Source: Siphonodentalium dalli
Lineage: Eukaryota > Mollusca > Scaphopoda > Gadilida > Siphonodentaliidae
NCBI GenBank assembly: GCA_032622095.1
Contig: CP136063.1
Coordinates: forward strand, 119,184,723 to 119,248,722
Length of the DNA stretch: 64,000 bases
Direction: 5' to 3'
Below, piece after piece: positions 40,422 through 54,311 of this stretch (position 1 is the stretch's first letter; every line of letters begins with the position of its first letter). A program made the translations under genes and the position numbers. The notes under the pieces were generated by a model. It was not told where the DNA came from. It saw only the letters and a list, made by a program, of their open reading frames with translations, and made no database searches.

Positions 40422-41811
40422 AATTTTCAATGGTCTGTAACTTGGACATTTCTCAACCGATTTCCAAAATTCTTTCAGGAGAATCATTAGTACGTCCTAT
40501 AGATACACGACAGTAAAAGTAGTTGAAATCATCGAAAAAAAAAAAAATCGAAAATTTTGCCCCCACCCAAACCCCAAAAATATAAGTCCGTTCCTGTTCA
40601 AAACTTATTTTCATAGAAAGTTGCTAACAACTAACTGCATATGAGCCCTCGTATCTGGCTACCTTGAACGTTATAGGCGGACACAGGATATGAAATAAAT
40701 CGAATTTTGCGAATCATGGGCGACAACTCTGTAGGGAAAGCTCGGACATAAATTATAATGCATGGACCCAATAGGGCATACTGAGTTGTGCATACGGTCC
40801 AAATTTCAAGTTGCTTCTATTCATACTTTTCGAGATACTGCAACCCCCAGTTTTACACATAAAGGGAGATAACTCTGCAAAGCAAGTTAGGACAAAATCC
40901 TATATAGACCGATGCACTACAACTATCATTGGGCTATAAACATACCAAAATCCAGCGCTCTATCTCTCTTACTTCCTGAGATATAAGGGTTATAAAATTG
41001 CTTAGTATAATAATAAATAATATTGGAAAAAAATAATAAATTGAATAACAATATACTTCCATATTAAAATATGGAAGTATAATAAGGGAATCGCGCGGAA
41101 TTGATTGGAATGTCGATTGTATGGTTCATTGACATTTCTGTGTTCAGTTGGAATGTTCTGGTATGACCCCCACCCATGCCTCGAAATTTGGTAATGCGGG
41201 TAGAAAAATCGCCATATCTTGGCCAATTTTCAAGATTTCGAGCTAATTTTTGCGTCATTGTGTTCGTATTTGATGTCCCTATAATATTTAGTTGGGTTTT
41301 GGTAAGGTATTGTGGCGATATTCTACTATGTAGGCCAATATGTATGTTGTTCAGTGCATACTTTTTGAATATCGTTGGCCTCCATCGACATACTACGGAA
41401 AGTGGGTAATTGTTTAGAAGTACTGAAAATTCCCCACCGAATGACACCAAACACGTGACGATTGGTTGATGGAAATTAAATTCATAGTGCATCTTCTGTA
41501 AACTTGAAAAAAATGAAGGGGCCACAATTTCCACATTTCTCAATCGATTTACAAAATTCTTTCACGAGTAGCATTAGTACGTCGTATAGATACTTCATAA
41601 CATTTTTGGTTCAAATCGGAGACAAACAAAATATGACAATTTTTGCCCCCCTCCCTAATACGGACCAATGTTTTTGGATCTTGGTCAAAATTGCACCATT
41701 TCGTCTTCTTTCTATGGATAACACGCTCACATAAACCAAATACAATTCACGTGCGTTGTCTAGGAGGAGTTTTGTCCACAAGCACTTTCTCCTAAATCGA
41801 TGTATGAATAC
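40422..41811. repeat. Copy 30, 1390 bp, offset 1204 C
   Basis: The A tract is A13 (about 40536-40548), and offset 1204 is C at 41627. It starts the second ordered series. Confidence 0.93.
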
Positions 41812-43200
41812 AATTTTCAATGGTCTGTAACTTGGACATTTCTCAACCGATTTCCAAAATTCTTTCAGGAGAATCATTAGTACGTCCTATAGATACACGA
41901 CAGTAAAAGTAGTTGAAATCATCGAAAAAAAAAAAATCGAAAATTTTGCCCCCACCCAAACCCCAAAAATATAAGTCCGTTCCTGTTCAAAACTTATTTT
42001 CATAGAAAGTTGCTAACAACTAACTGCATATGAGCCCTCGTATCTGGCTACCTTGAACGTTATAGGCGGACACAGGATATGAAATAAATCGAATTTTGCG
42101 AATCATGGGCGACAACTCTGTAGGGAAAGCTCGGACATAAATTATAATGCATGGACCCAATAGGGCATACTGAGTTGTGCATACGGTCCAAATTTCAAGT
42201 TGCTTCTATTCATACTTTTCGAGATACTGCAACCCCCAGTTTTACACATAAAGGGAGATAACTCTGCAAAGCAAGTTAGGACAAAATCCTATATAGACCG
42301 ATGCACTACAACTATCATTGGGCTATAAACATACCAAAATCCAGCGCTCTATCTCTCTTACTTCCTGAGATATAAGGGTTATAAAATTGCTTAGTATAAT
42401 AATAAATAATATTGGAAAAAAATAATAAATTGAATAACAATATACTTCCATATTAAAATATGGAAGTATAATAAGGGAATCGCGCGGAATTGATTGGAAT
42501 GTCGATTGTATGGTTCATTGACATTTCTGTGTTCAGTTGGAATGTTCTGGTATGACCCCCACCCATGCCTCGAAATTTGGTAATGCGGGTAGAAAAATCG
42601 CCATATCTTGGCCAATTTTCAAGATTTCGAGCTAATTTTTGCGTCATTGTGTTCGTATTTGATGTCCCTATAATATTTAGTTGGGTTTTGGTAAAGTATT
42701 GTGGCGATATTCTACTATGTAGGCCAATATGTATGTTGTTCAGTGCATACTTTTTGAATATCGTTGGCCTCCATCGACATACTACGGAAAGTGGGTAATT
42801 GTTTAGAAGTACTGAAAATTCCCCACCGAATGACACCAAACACGTGACGATTGGTTGATGGAAATTAAATTCATAGTGCATCTTCTGTAAACTTGAAAAA
42901 AATGAAGGGGCCACAATTTCCACATTTCTCAATCGATTTACAAAATTCTTTCACGAGTAGCATTAGTACGTCGTATAGATACTTCATAACATTTTTGGTT
43001 CAAATCGGAGACAAAAAAAATATGACAATTTTTGCCCCCCTCCCTAATACGGACCAATGTTTTTGGATCTTGGTCAAAATTGCACCATTTCGTCTTCTTT
43101 CTATGGATAACACGCTCACATAAACCAAATACAATTCACGTGCGTTGTCTAGGAGGAGTTTTGTCCACAAGCACTTTCTCCTAAATCGATGTATGAATAC
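41812..43200. repeat. Copy 31, offset 883 A
   Basis: It carries G-to-A at 42695, exactly 1068 bp after the 1204 C of copy 30. The same spacing is seen in copies 18-19 and 32-33. Confidence 0.93.
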
Positions 43201-44589
43201 AATTTTCAATGGTCTGTAACTTGGACATTTCTCAACCGATTTCCAAAATTCTTTCAGGAGAATCATTAGTACGTCCTATAGATACACGACAGTAAAAGTA
43301 GTTGAAATCATCGAAAAAAAAAAAATCGAAAATTTTGCCCCCACCCAAACCCCAAAAATATAAGTCCGTTCCTGTTCAAAACTTATTTTCATAGAAAGTT
43401 GCTAACAACTAACTGCATATGAGCCCTCGTATCTGGCTACCTTGAACGTTATAGGCGGACACAGGATATGAAATAAATCGAATTTTGCGAATCATGGGCG
43501 ACAACTCTGTAGGGAAAGCTCGGACATAAATTATAATGCATGGACCCAATAGGGCATACTGAGTTGTGCATACGGTCCAAATTTCAAGTTGCTTCTATTC
43601 ATACTTTTCGAGATACTGCAACCCCCAGTTTTACACATAAAGGGAGATAACTCTGCAAAGCAAGTTAGGACAAAATCATATATAGACCGATGCACTACAA
43701 CTATCATTGGGCTATAAACATACCAAAATCCAGCGCTCTATCTCTCTTACTTCCTGAGATATAAGGGTTATAAAATTGCTTAGTATAATAATAAATAATA
43801 TTGGAAAAAAATAATAAATTGAATAACAATATACTTCCATATTAAAATATGGAAGTATAATAAGGGAATCGCGCGGAATTGATTGGAATGTCGATTGTAT
43901 GGTTCATTGACATTTCTGTGTTCAGTTGGAATGTTCTGGTATGACCCCCACCCATGCCTCGAAATTTGGTAATGCGGGTAGAAAAATCGCCATATCTTGG
44001 CCAATTTTCAAGATTTCGAGCTAATTTTTGCGTCATTGTGTTCGTATTTGATGTCCCTATAATATTTAGTTGGGTTTTGGTAAGGTATTGTGGCGATATT
44101 CTACTATGTAGGCCAATATGTATGTTGTTCAGTGCATACTTTTTGAATATCGTTGGCCTCCATCGACATACTACGGAAAGTGGGTAATTGTTTAGAAGTA
44201 CTGAAAATTCCCCACCGAATGACACCAAACACGTGACGATTGGTTGATGGAAATTAAATTCATAGTGCATCTTCTGTAAACTTGAAAAAAATGAAGGGGC
44301 CACAATTTCCACATTTCTCAATCGATTTACAAAATTCTTTCACGAGTAGCATTAGTACGTCGTATAGATACTTCATAACATTTTTGGTTCAAATCGGAGA
44401 CAAACAAAATATGACAATTTTTGCCCCCCTCCCTAATACGGACCAATGTTTTTGGATCTTGGTCAAAATTGCACCATTTCGTCTTCTTTCTATGGATAAC
44501 ACGCTCACATAAACCAAATACAATTCACGTGCGTTGTCTAGGAGGAGTTTTGTCCACAAGCACTTTCTCCTAAATCGATGTATGAATAC
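43201..44589. repeat. Copy 32, offsets 477 A and 1204 C
   Basis: It carries C-to-A at 43678 and A-to-C at 44405. It ends one ordered series and begins the next, so the series is tandemly duplicated here with a 2778-bp period. Confidence 0.93.
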
Positions 44590-45978
44590 AATTTTCAATG
44601 GTCTGTAACTTGGACATTTCTCAACCGATTTCCAAAATTCTTTCAGGAGAATCATTAGTACGTCCTATAGATACACGACAGTAAAAGTAGTTGAAATCAT
44701 CGAAAAAAAAAAAATCGAAAATTTTGCCCCCACCCAAACCCCAAAAATATAAGTCCGTTCCTGTTCAAAACTTATTTTCATAGAAAGTTGCTAACAACTA
44801 ACTGCATATGAGCCCTCGTATCTGGCTACCTTGAACGTTATAGGCGGACACAGGATATGAAATAAATCGAATTTTGCGAATCATGGGCGACAACTCTGTA
44901 GGGAAAGCTCGGACATAAATTATAATGCATGGACCCAATAGGGCATACTGAGTTGTGCATACGGTCCAAATTTCAAGTTGCTTCTATTCATACTTTTCGA
45001 GATACTGCAACCCCCAGTTTTACACATAAAGGGAGATAACTCTGCAAAGCAAGTTAGGACAAAATCCTATATAGACCGATGCACTACAACTATCATTGGG
45101 CTATAAACATACCAAAATCCAGCGCTCTATCTCTCTTACTTCCTGAGATATAAGGGTTATAAAATTGCTTAGTATAATAATAAATAATATTGGAAAAAAA
45201 TAATAAATTGAATAACAATATACTTCCATATTAAAATATGGAAGTATAATAAGGGAATCGCGCGGAATTGATTGGAATGTCGATTGTATGGTTCATTGAC
45301 ATTTCTGTGTTCAGTTGGAATGTTCTGGTATGACCCCCACCCATGCCTCGAAATTTGGTAATGCGGGTAGAAAAATCGCCATATCTTGGCCAATTTTCAA
45401 GATTTCGAGCTAATTTTTGCGTCATTGTGTTCGTATTTGATGTCCCTATAATATTTAGTTGGGTTTTGGTAAAGTATTGTGGCGATATTCTACTATGTAG
45501 GCCAATATGTATGTTGTTCAGTGCATACTTTTTGAATATCGTTGGCCTCCATCGACATACTACGGAAAGTGGGTAATTGTTTAGAAGTACTGAAAATTCC
45601 CCACCGAATGACACCAAACACGTGACGATTGGTTGATGGAAATTAAATTCATAGTGCATCTTCTGTAAACTTGAAAAAAATGAAGGGGCCACAATTTCCA
45701 CATTTCTCAATCGATTTACAAAATTCTTTCACGAGTAGCATTAGTACGTCGTATAGATACTTCATAACATTTTTGGTTCAAATCGGAGACAAAAAAAATA
45801 TGACAATTTTTGCCCCCCTCCCTAATACGGACCAATGTTTTTGGATCTTGGTCAAAATTGCACCATTTCGTCTTCTTTCTATGGATAACACGCTCACATA
45901 AACCAAATACAATTCACGTGCGTTGTCTAGGAGGAGTTTTGTCCACAAGCACTTTCTCCTAAATCGATGTATGAATAC
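44590..45978. repeat. Copy 33, offset 883 A
   Basis: It carries G-to-A at 45473, 2778 bp after the same change in copy 31. Confidence 0.93.
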
Positions 45979-48756
45979 AATTTTCAATGGTCTGTAACTT
46001 GGACATTTCTCAACCGATTTCCAAAATTCTTTCAGGAGAATCATTAGTACGTCCTATAGATACACGACAGTAAAAGTAGTTGAAATCATCGAAAAAAAAA
46101 AAATCGAAAATTTTGCCCCCACCCAAACCCCAAAAATATAAGTCCGTTCCTGTTCAAAACTTATTTTCATAGAAAGTTGCTAACAACTAACTGCATATGA
46201 GCCCTCGTATCTGGCTACCTTGAACGTTATAGGCGGACACAGGATATGAAATAAATCGAATTTTGCGAATCATGGGCGACAACTCTGTAGGGAAAGCTCG
46301 GACATAAATTATAATGCATGGACCCAATAGGGCATACTGAGTTGTGCATACGGTCCAAATTTCAAGTTGCTTCTATTCATACTTTTCGAGATACTGCAAC
46401 CCCCAGTTTTACACATAAAGGGAGATAACTCTGCAAAGCAAGTTAGGACAAAATCATATATAGACCGATGCACTACAACTATCATTGGGCTATAAACATA
46501 CCAAAATCCAGCGCTCTATCTCTCTTACTTCCTGAGATATAAGGGTTATAAAATTGCTTAGTATAATAATAAATAATATTGGAAAAAAATAATAAATTGA
46601 ATAACAATATACTTCCATATTAAAATATGGAAGTATAATAAGGGAATCGCGCGGAATTGATTGGAATGTCGATTGTATGGTTCATTGACATTTCTGTGTT
46701 CAGTTGGAATGTTCTGGTATGACCCCCACCCATGCCTCGAAATTTGGTAATGCGGGTAGAAAAATCGCCATATCTTGGCCAATTTTCAAGATTTCGAGCT
46801 AATTTTTGCGTCATTGTGTTCGTATTTGATGTCCCTATAATATTTAGTTGGGTTTTGGTAAGGTATTGTGGCGATATTCTACTATGTAGGCCAATATGTA
46901 TGTTGTTCAGTGCATACTTTTTGAATATCGTTGGCCTCCATCGACATACTACGGAAAGTGGGTAATTGTTTAGAAGTACTGAAAATTCCCCACCGAATGA
47001 CACCAAACACGTGACGATTGGTTGATGGAAATTAAATTCATAGTGCATCTTCTGTAAACTTGAAAAAAATGAAGGGGCCACAATTTCCACATTTCTCAAT
47101 CGATTTACAAAATTCTTTCACGAGTAGCATTAGTACGTCGTATAGATACTTCATAACATTTTTGGTTCAAATCGGAGACAAAAAAAATATGACAATTTTT
47201 GCCCCCCTCCCTAATACGGACCAATGTTTTTGGATCTTGGTCAAAATTGCACCATTTCGTCTTCTTTCTATGGATAACACGCTCACATAAACCAAATACA
47301 ATTCACGTGCGTTGTCTAGGAGGAGTTTTGTCCACAAGCACTTTCTCCTAAATCGATGTATGAATACAATTTTCAATGGTCTGTAACTTGGACATTTCTC
47401 AACCGATTTCCAAAATTCTTTCAGGAGAATCATTAGTACGTCCTATAGATACACGACAGTAAAAGTAGTTGAAATCATCGAAAAAAAAAAAATCGAAAAT
47501 TTTGCCCCCACCCAAACCCCAAAAATATAAGTCCGTTCCTGTTCAAAACTTATTTTCATAGAAAGTTGCTAACAACTAACTGCATATGAGCCCTCGTATC
47601 TGGCTACCTTGAACGTTATAGGCGGACACAGGATATGAAATAAATCGAATTTTGCGAATCATGGGCGACAACTCTGTAGGGAAAGCTCGGACATAAATTA
47701 TAATGCATGGACCCAATAGGGCATACTGAGTTGTGCATACGGTCCAAATTTCAAGTTGCTTCTATTCATACTTTTCGAGATACTGCAACCCCCAGTTTTA
47801 CACATAAAGGGAGATAACTCTGCAAAGCAAGTTAGGACAAAATCATATATAGACCGATGCACTACAACTATCATTGGGCTATAAACATACCAAAATCCAG
47901 CGCTCTATCTCTCTTACTTCCTGAGATATAAGGGTTATAAAATTGCTTAGTATAATAATAAATAATATTGGAAAAAAATAATAAATTGAATAACAATATA
48001 CTTCCATATTAAAATATGGAAGTATAATAAGGGAATCGCGCGGAATTGATTGGAATGTCGATTGTATGGTTCATTGACATTTCTGTGTTCAGTTGGAATG
48101 TTCTGGTATGACCCCCACCCATGCCTCGAAATTTGGTAATGCGGGTAGAAAAATCGCCATATCTTGGCCAATTTTCAAGATTTCGAGCTAATTTTTGCGT
48201 CATTGTGTTCGTATTTGATGTCCCTATAATATTTAGTTGGGTTTTGGTAAGGTATTGTGGCGATATTCTACTATGTAGGCCAATATGTATGTTGTTCAGT
48301 GCATACTTTTTGAATATCGTTGGCCTCCATCGACATACTACGGAAAGTGGGTAATTGTTTAGAAGTACTGAAAATTCCCCACCGAATGACACCAAACACG
48401 TGACGATTGGTTGATGGAAATTAAATTCATAGTGCATCTTCTGTAAACTTGAAAAAAATGAAGGGGCCACAATTTCCACATTTCTCAATCGATTTACAAA
48501 ATTCTTTCACGAGTAGCATTAGTACGTCGTATAGATACTTCATAACATTTTTGGTTCAAATCGGAGACAAAAAAAATATGACAATTTTTGCCCCCCTCCC
48601 TAATACGGACCAATGTTTTTGGATCTTGGTCAAAATTGCACCATTTCGTCTTCTTTCTATGGATAACACGCTCACATAAACCAAATACAATTCACGTGCG
48701 TTGTCTAGGAGGAGTTTTGTCCACAAGCACTTTCTCCTAAATCGATGTATGAATAC
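45979..48756. repeat. Copies 34-35, offset 477 A
   Basis: Both carry C-to-A at offset 477 (46456 and 47845). Copy 35 lacks the other two series markers next to it, so it looks like a single-unit duplicate of copy 34. Confidence 0.93.
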
Positions 48757-50145
48757 AATTTTCAATGGTCTGTAACTTGGACATTTCTCAACCGATTTCC
48801 AAAATTCTTTCAGGAGAATCATTAGTACGTCCTATAGATACACGACAGTAAAAGTAGTTGAAATCATCGAAAAAAAAAAAATCGAAAATTTTGCCCCCAC
48901 CCAAACCCCAAAAATATAAGTCCGTTCCTGTTCAAAACTTATTTTCATAGAAAGTTGCTAACAACTAACTGCATATGAGCCCTCGTATCTGGCTACCTTG
49001 AACGTTATAGGCGGACACAGGATATGAAATAAATCGAATTTTGCGAATCATGGGCGACAACTCTGTAGGGAAAGCTCGGACATAAATTATAATGCATGGA
49101 CCCAATAGGGCATACTGAGTTGTGCATACGGTCCAAATTTCAAGTTGCTTCTATTCATACTTTTCGAGATACTGCAACCCCCAGTTTTACACATAAAGGG
49201 AGATAACTCTGCAAAGCAAGTTAGGACAAAATCCTATATAGACCGATGCACTACAACTATCATTGGGCTATAAACATACCAAAATCCAGCGCTCTATCTC
49301 TCTTACTTCCTGAGATATAAGGGTTATAAAATTGCTTAGTATAATAATAAATAATATTGGAAAAAAATAATAAATTGAATAACAATATACTTCCATATTA
49401 AAATATGGAAGTATAATAAGGGAATCGCGCGGAATTGATTGGAATGTCGATTGTATGGTTCATTGACATTTCTGTGTTCAGTTGGAATGTTCTGGTATGA
49501 CCCCCACCCATGCCTCGAAATTTGGTAATGCGGGTAGAAAAATCGCCATATCTTGGCCAATTTTCAAGATTTCGAGCTAATTTTTGCGTCATTGTGTTCG
49601 TATTTGATGTCCCTATAATATTTAGTTGGGTTTTGGTAAGGTATTGTGGCGATATTCTACTATGTAGGCCAATATGTATGTTGTTCAGTGCATACTTTTT
49701 GAATATCGTTGGCCTCCATCGACATACTACGGAAAGTGGGTAATTGTTTAGAAGTACTGAAAATTCCCCACCGAATGACACCAAACACGTGACGATTGGT
49801 TGATGGAAATTAAATTCATAGTGCATCTTCTGTAAACTTGAAAAAAATGAAGGGGCCACAATTTCCACATTTCTCAATCGATTTACAAAATTCTTTCACG
49901 AGTAGCATTAGTACGTCGTATAGATACTTCATAACATTTTTGGTTCAAATCGGAGACAAAAAAAATATGACAATTTTTGCCCCCCTCCCTAATACGGACC
50001 AATGTTTTTGGATCTTGGTCAAAATTGCACCATTTCGTCTTCTTTCTATGGATAACACGCTCACATAAACCAAATACAATTCACGTGCGTTGTCTAGGAG
50101 GAGTTTTGTCCACAAGCACTTTCTCCTAAATCGATGTATGAATAC
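48757..50145. repeat. Copy 36, consensus
   Basis: I saw no difference from the reference unit. Confidence 0.92.
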
Positions 50146-51533
50146 AATTTTCAATGGTCTGTAACTTGGACATTTCTCAACCGATTTCCAAAATTCTTTC
50201 AGGAGAATCATTAGTACGTCCTATAGATACACGACAGTAAAAGTAGTTGAAATCATCGAAAAAAAAAAAATCGAAAATTTTGCCCCCACCCAAACCCCAA
50301 AAATATAAGTCCGTTCCTGTTCAAAACTTATTTTCATAGAAAGTTGCTAACAACTAACTGCATATGAGCCCTCGTATCTGGCTACCTTGAACGTTATAGG
50401 CGGACACAGGATATGAAATAAATCGAATTTTGCGAATCATGGGCGACAACTCTGTAGGGAAAGCTCGGACATAAATTGTAATGCATGGACCCAATAGGGC
50501 ATACTGAGTTGTGCATACGGTCCAAATTTCAAGTTGCTTCTATTCATACTTTTCGAGATACTGCAACCCCAGTTTTACACATAAAGGGAGATAACTCTGC
50601 AAAGCAAGTTAGGACAAAATCCTATATAGACCGATGCACTACAACTATCATTGGGCTATAAACATACCAAAATCCAGCGCTCTATCTCTCTTACTTCCTG
50701 AGATATAAGGGTTATAAAATTGCTTAGTATAATAATAAATAATATTGGAAAAAAATAATAAATTGAATAACAATATACTTCCATATTAAAATATGGAAGT
50801 ATAATAAGGGAATCGCGCGGAATTGATTGGAATGTCGATTGTATGGTTCATTGACATTTCTGTGTTCAGTTGGAATGTTCTGGTATGACCCCCACCCATG
50901 CCTCGAAATTTGGTAATGCGGGTAGAAAAATCGCCATATCTTGGCCAATTTTCAAGATTTCGAGCTAATTTTTGCGTCATTGTGTTCGTATTTGATGTCC
51001 CTATAATATTTAGTTGGGTTTTGGTAAGGTATTGTGGCGATATTCTACTATGTAGGCCAATATGTATGTTGTTCAGTGCATACTTTTTGAATATCGTTGG
51101 CCTCCATCGACATACTACGGAAAGTGGGTAATTGTTTAGAAGTACTGAAAATTCCCCACCGAATGACACCAAACACGTGACGATTGGTTGATGGAAATTA
51201 AATTCATAGTGCATCTTCTGTAAACTTGAAAAAAATGAAGGGGCCACAATTTCCACATTTCTCAATCGATTTACAAAATTCTTTCACGAGTAGCATTAGT
51301 ACGTCGTATAGATACTTCATAACATTTTTGGTTCAAATCGGAGACAAAAAAAATATGACAATTTTTGCCCCCCTCCCTAATACGGACCAATGTTTTTGGA
51401 TCTTGGTCAAAATTGCACCATTTCGTCTTCTTTCTATGGATAACACGCTCACATAAACCAAATACAATTCACGTGCGTTGTCTAGGAGGAGTTTTGTCCA
51501 CAAGCACTTTCTCCTAAATCGATGTATGAATAC
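50146..51533. repeat. Copy 37, 1388 bp, two variants
   Basis: It carries A-to-G at 50478 (offset 332, shared with copy 28, nine units away). A C5 run is shortened to C4 at 50567-50570. Confidence 0.93.
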
Positions 51534-54311
51534 AATTTTCAATGGTCTGTAACTTGGACATTTCTCAACCGATTTCCAAAATTCTTTCAGGAGAATCATT
51601 AGTACGTCCTATAGATACACGACAGTAAAAGTAGTTGAAATCATCGAAAAAAAAAAAATCGAAAATTTTGCCCCCACCCAAACCCCAAAAATATAAGTCC
51701 GTTCCTGTTCAAAACTTATTTTCATAGAAAGTTGCTAACAACTAACTGCATATGAGCCCTCGTATCTGGCTACCTTGAACGTTATAGGCGGACACAGGAT
51801 ATGAAATAAATCGAATTTTGCGAATCATGGGCGACAACTCTGTAGGGAAAGCTCGGACATAAATTATAATGCATGGACCCAATAGGGCATACTGAGTTGT
51901 GCATACGGTCCAAATTTCAAGTTGCTTCTATTCATACTTTTCGAGATACTGCAACCCCCAGTTTTACACATAAAGGGAGATAACTCTGCAAAGCAAGTTA
52001 GGACAAAATCCTATATAGACCGATGCACTACAACTATCATTGGGCTATAAACATACCAAAATCCAGCGCTCTATCTCTCTTACTTCCTGAGATATAAGGG
52101 TTATAAAATTGCTTAGTATAATAATAAATAATATTGGAAAAAAATAATAAATTGAATAACAATATACTTCCATATTAAAATATGGAAGTATAATAAGGGA
52201 ATCGCGCGGAATTGATTGGAATGTCGATTGTATGGTTCATTGACATTTCTGTGTTCAGTTGGAATGTTCTGGTATGACCCCCACCCATGCCTCGAAATTT
52301 GGTAATGCGGGTAGAAAAATCGCCATATCTTGGCCAATTTTCAAGATTTCGAGCTAATTTTTGCGTCATTGTGTTCGTATTTGATGTCCCTATAATATTT
52401 AGTTGGGTTTTGGTAAGGTATTGTGGCGATATTCTACTATGTAGGCCAATATGTATGTTGTTCAGTGCATACTTTTTGAATATCGTTGGCCTCCATCGAC
52501 ATACTACGGAAAGTGGGTAATTGTTTAGAAGTACTGAAAATTCCCCACCGAATGACACCAAACACGTGACGATTGGTTGATGGAAATTAAATTCATAGTG
52601 CATCTTCTGTAAACTTGAAAAAAATGAAGGGGCCACAATTTCCACATTTCTCAATCGATTTACAAAATTCTTTCACGAGTAGCATTAGTACGTCGTATAG
52701 ATACTTCATAACATTTTTGGTTCAAATCGGAGACAAAAAAAATATGACAATTTTTGCCCCCCTCCCTAATACGGACCAATGTTTTTGGATCTTGGTCAAA
52801 ATTGCACCATTTCGTCTTCTTTCTATGGATAACACGCTCACATAAACCAAATACAATTCACGTGCGTTGTCTAGGAGGAGTTTTGTCCACAAGCACTTTC
52901 TCCTAAATCGATGTATGAATACAATTTTCAATGGTCTGTAACTTGGACATTTCTCAACCGATTTCCAAAATTCTTTCAGGAGAATCATTAGTACGTCCTA
53001 TAGATACACGACAGTAAAAGTAGTTGAAATCATCGAAAAAAAAAAAATCGAAAATTTTGCCCCCACCCAAACCCCAAAAATATAAGTCCGTTCCTGTTCA
53101 AAACTTATTTTCATAGAAAGTTGCTAACAACTAACTGCATATGAGCCCTCGTATCTGGCTACCTTGAACGTTATAGGCGGACACAGGATATGAAATAAAT
53201 CGAATTTTGCGAATCATGGGCGACAACTCTGTAGGGAAAGCTCGGACATAAATTATAATGCATGGACCCAATAGGGCATACTGAGTTGTGCATACGGTCC
53301 AAATTTCAAGTTGCTTCTATTCATACTTTTCGAGATACTGCAACCCCCAGTTTTACACATAAAGGGAGATAACTCTGCAAAGCAAGTTAGGACAAAATCC
53401 TATATAGACCGATGCACTACAACTATCATTGGGCTATAAACATACCAAAATCCAGCGCTCTATCTCTCTTACTTCCTGAGATATAAGGGTTATAAAATTG
53501 CTTAGTATAATAATAAATAATATTGGAAAAAAATAATAAATTGAATAACAATATACTTCCATATTAAAATATGGAAGTATAATAAGGGAATCGCGCGGAA
53601 TTGATTGGAATGTCGATTGTATGGTTCATTGACATTTCTGTGTTCAGTTGGAATGTTCTGGTATGACCCCCACCCATGCCTCGAAATTTGGTAATGCGGG
53701 TAGAAAAATCGCCATATCTTGGCCAATTTTCAAGATTTCGAGCTAATTTTTGCGTCATTGTGTTCGTATTTGATGTCCCTATAATATTTAGTTGGGTTTT
53801 GGTAAGGTATTGTGGCGATATTCTACTATGTAGGCCAATATGTATGTTGTTCAGTGCATACTTTTTGAATATCGTTGGCCTCCATCGACATACTACGGAA
53901 AGTGGGTAATTGTTTAGAAGTACTGAAAATTCCCCACCGAATGACACCAAACACGTGACGATTGGTTGATGGAAATTAAATTCATAGTGCATCTTCTGTA
54001 AACTTGAAAAAAATGAAGGGGCCACAATTTCCACATTTCTCAATCGATTTACAAAATTCTTTCACGAGTAGCATTAGTACGTCGTATAGATACTTCATAA
54101 CATTTTTGGTTCAAATCGGAGACAAAAAAAATATGACAATTTTTGCCCCCCTCCCTAATACGGACCAATGTTTTTGGATCTTGGTCAAAATTGCACCATT
54201 TCGTCTTCTTTCTATGGATAACACGCTCACATAAACCAAATACAATTCACGTGCGTTGTCTAGGAGGAGTTTTGTCCACAAGCACTTTCTCCTAAATCGA
54301 TGTATGAATAC
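51534..54311. repeat. Copies 38-39, consensus
   Basis: Two units with no difference seen. Confidence 0.92.
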
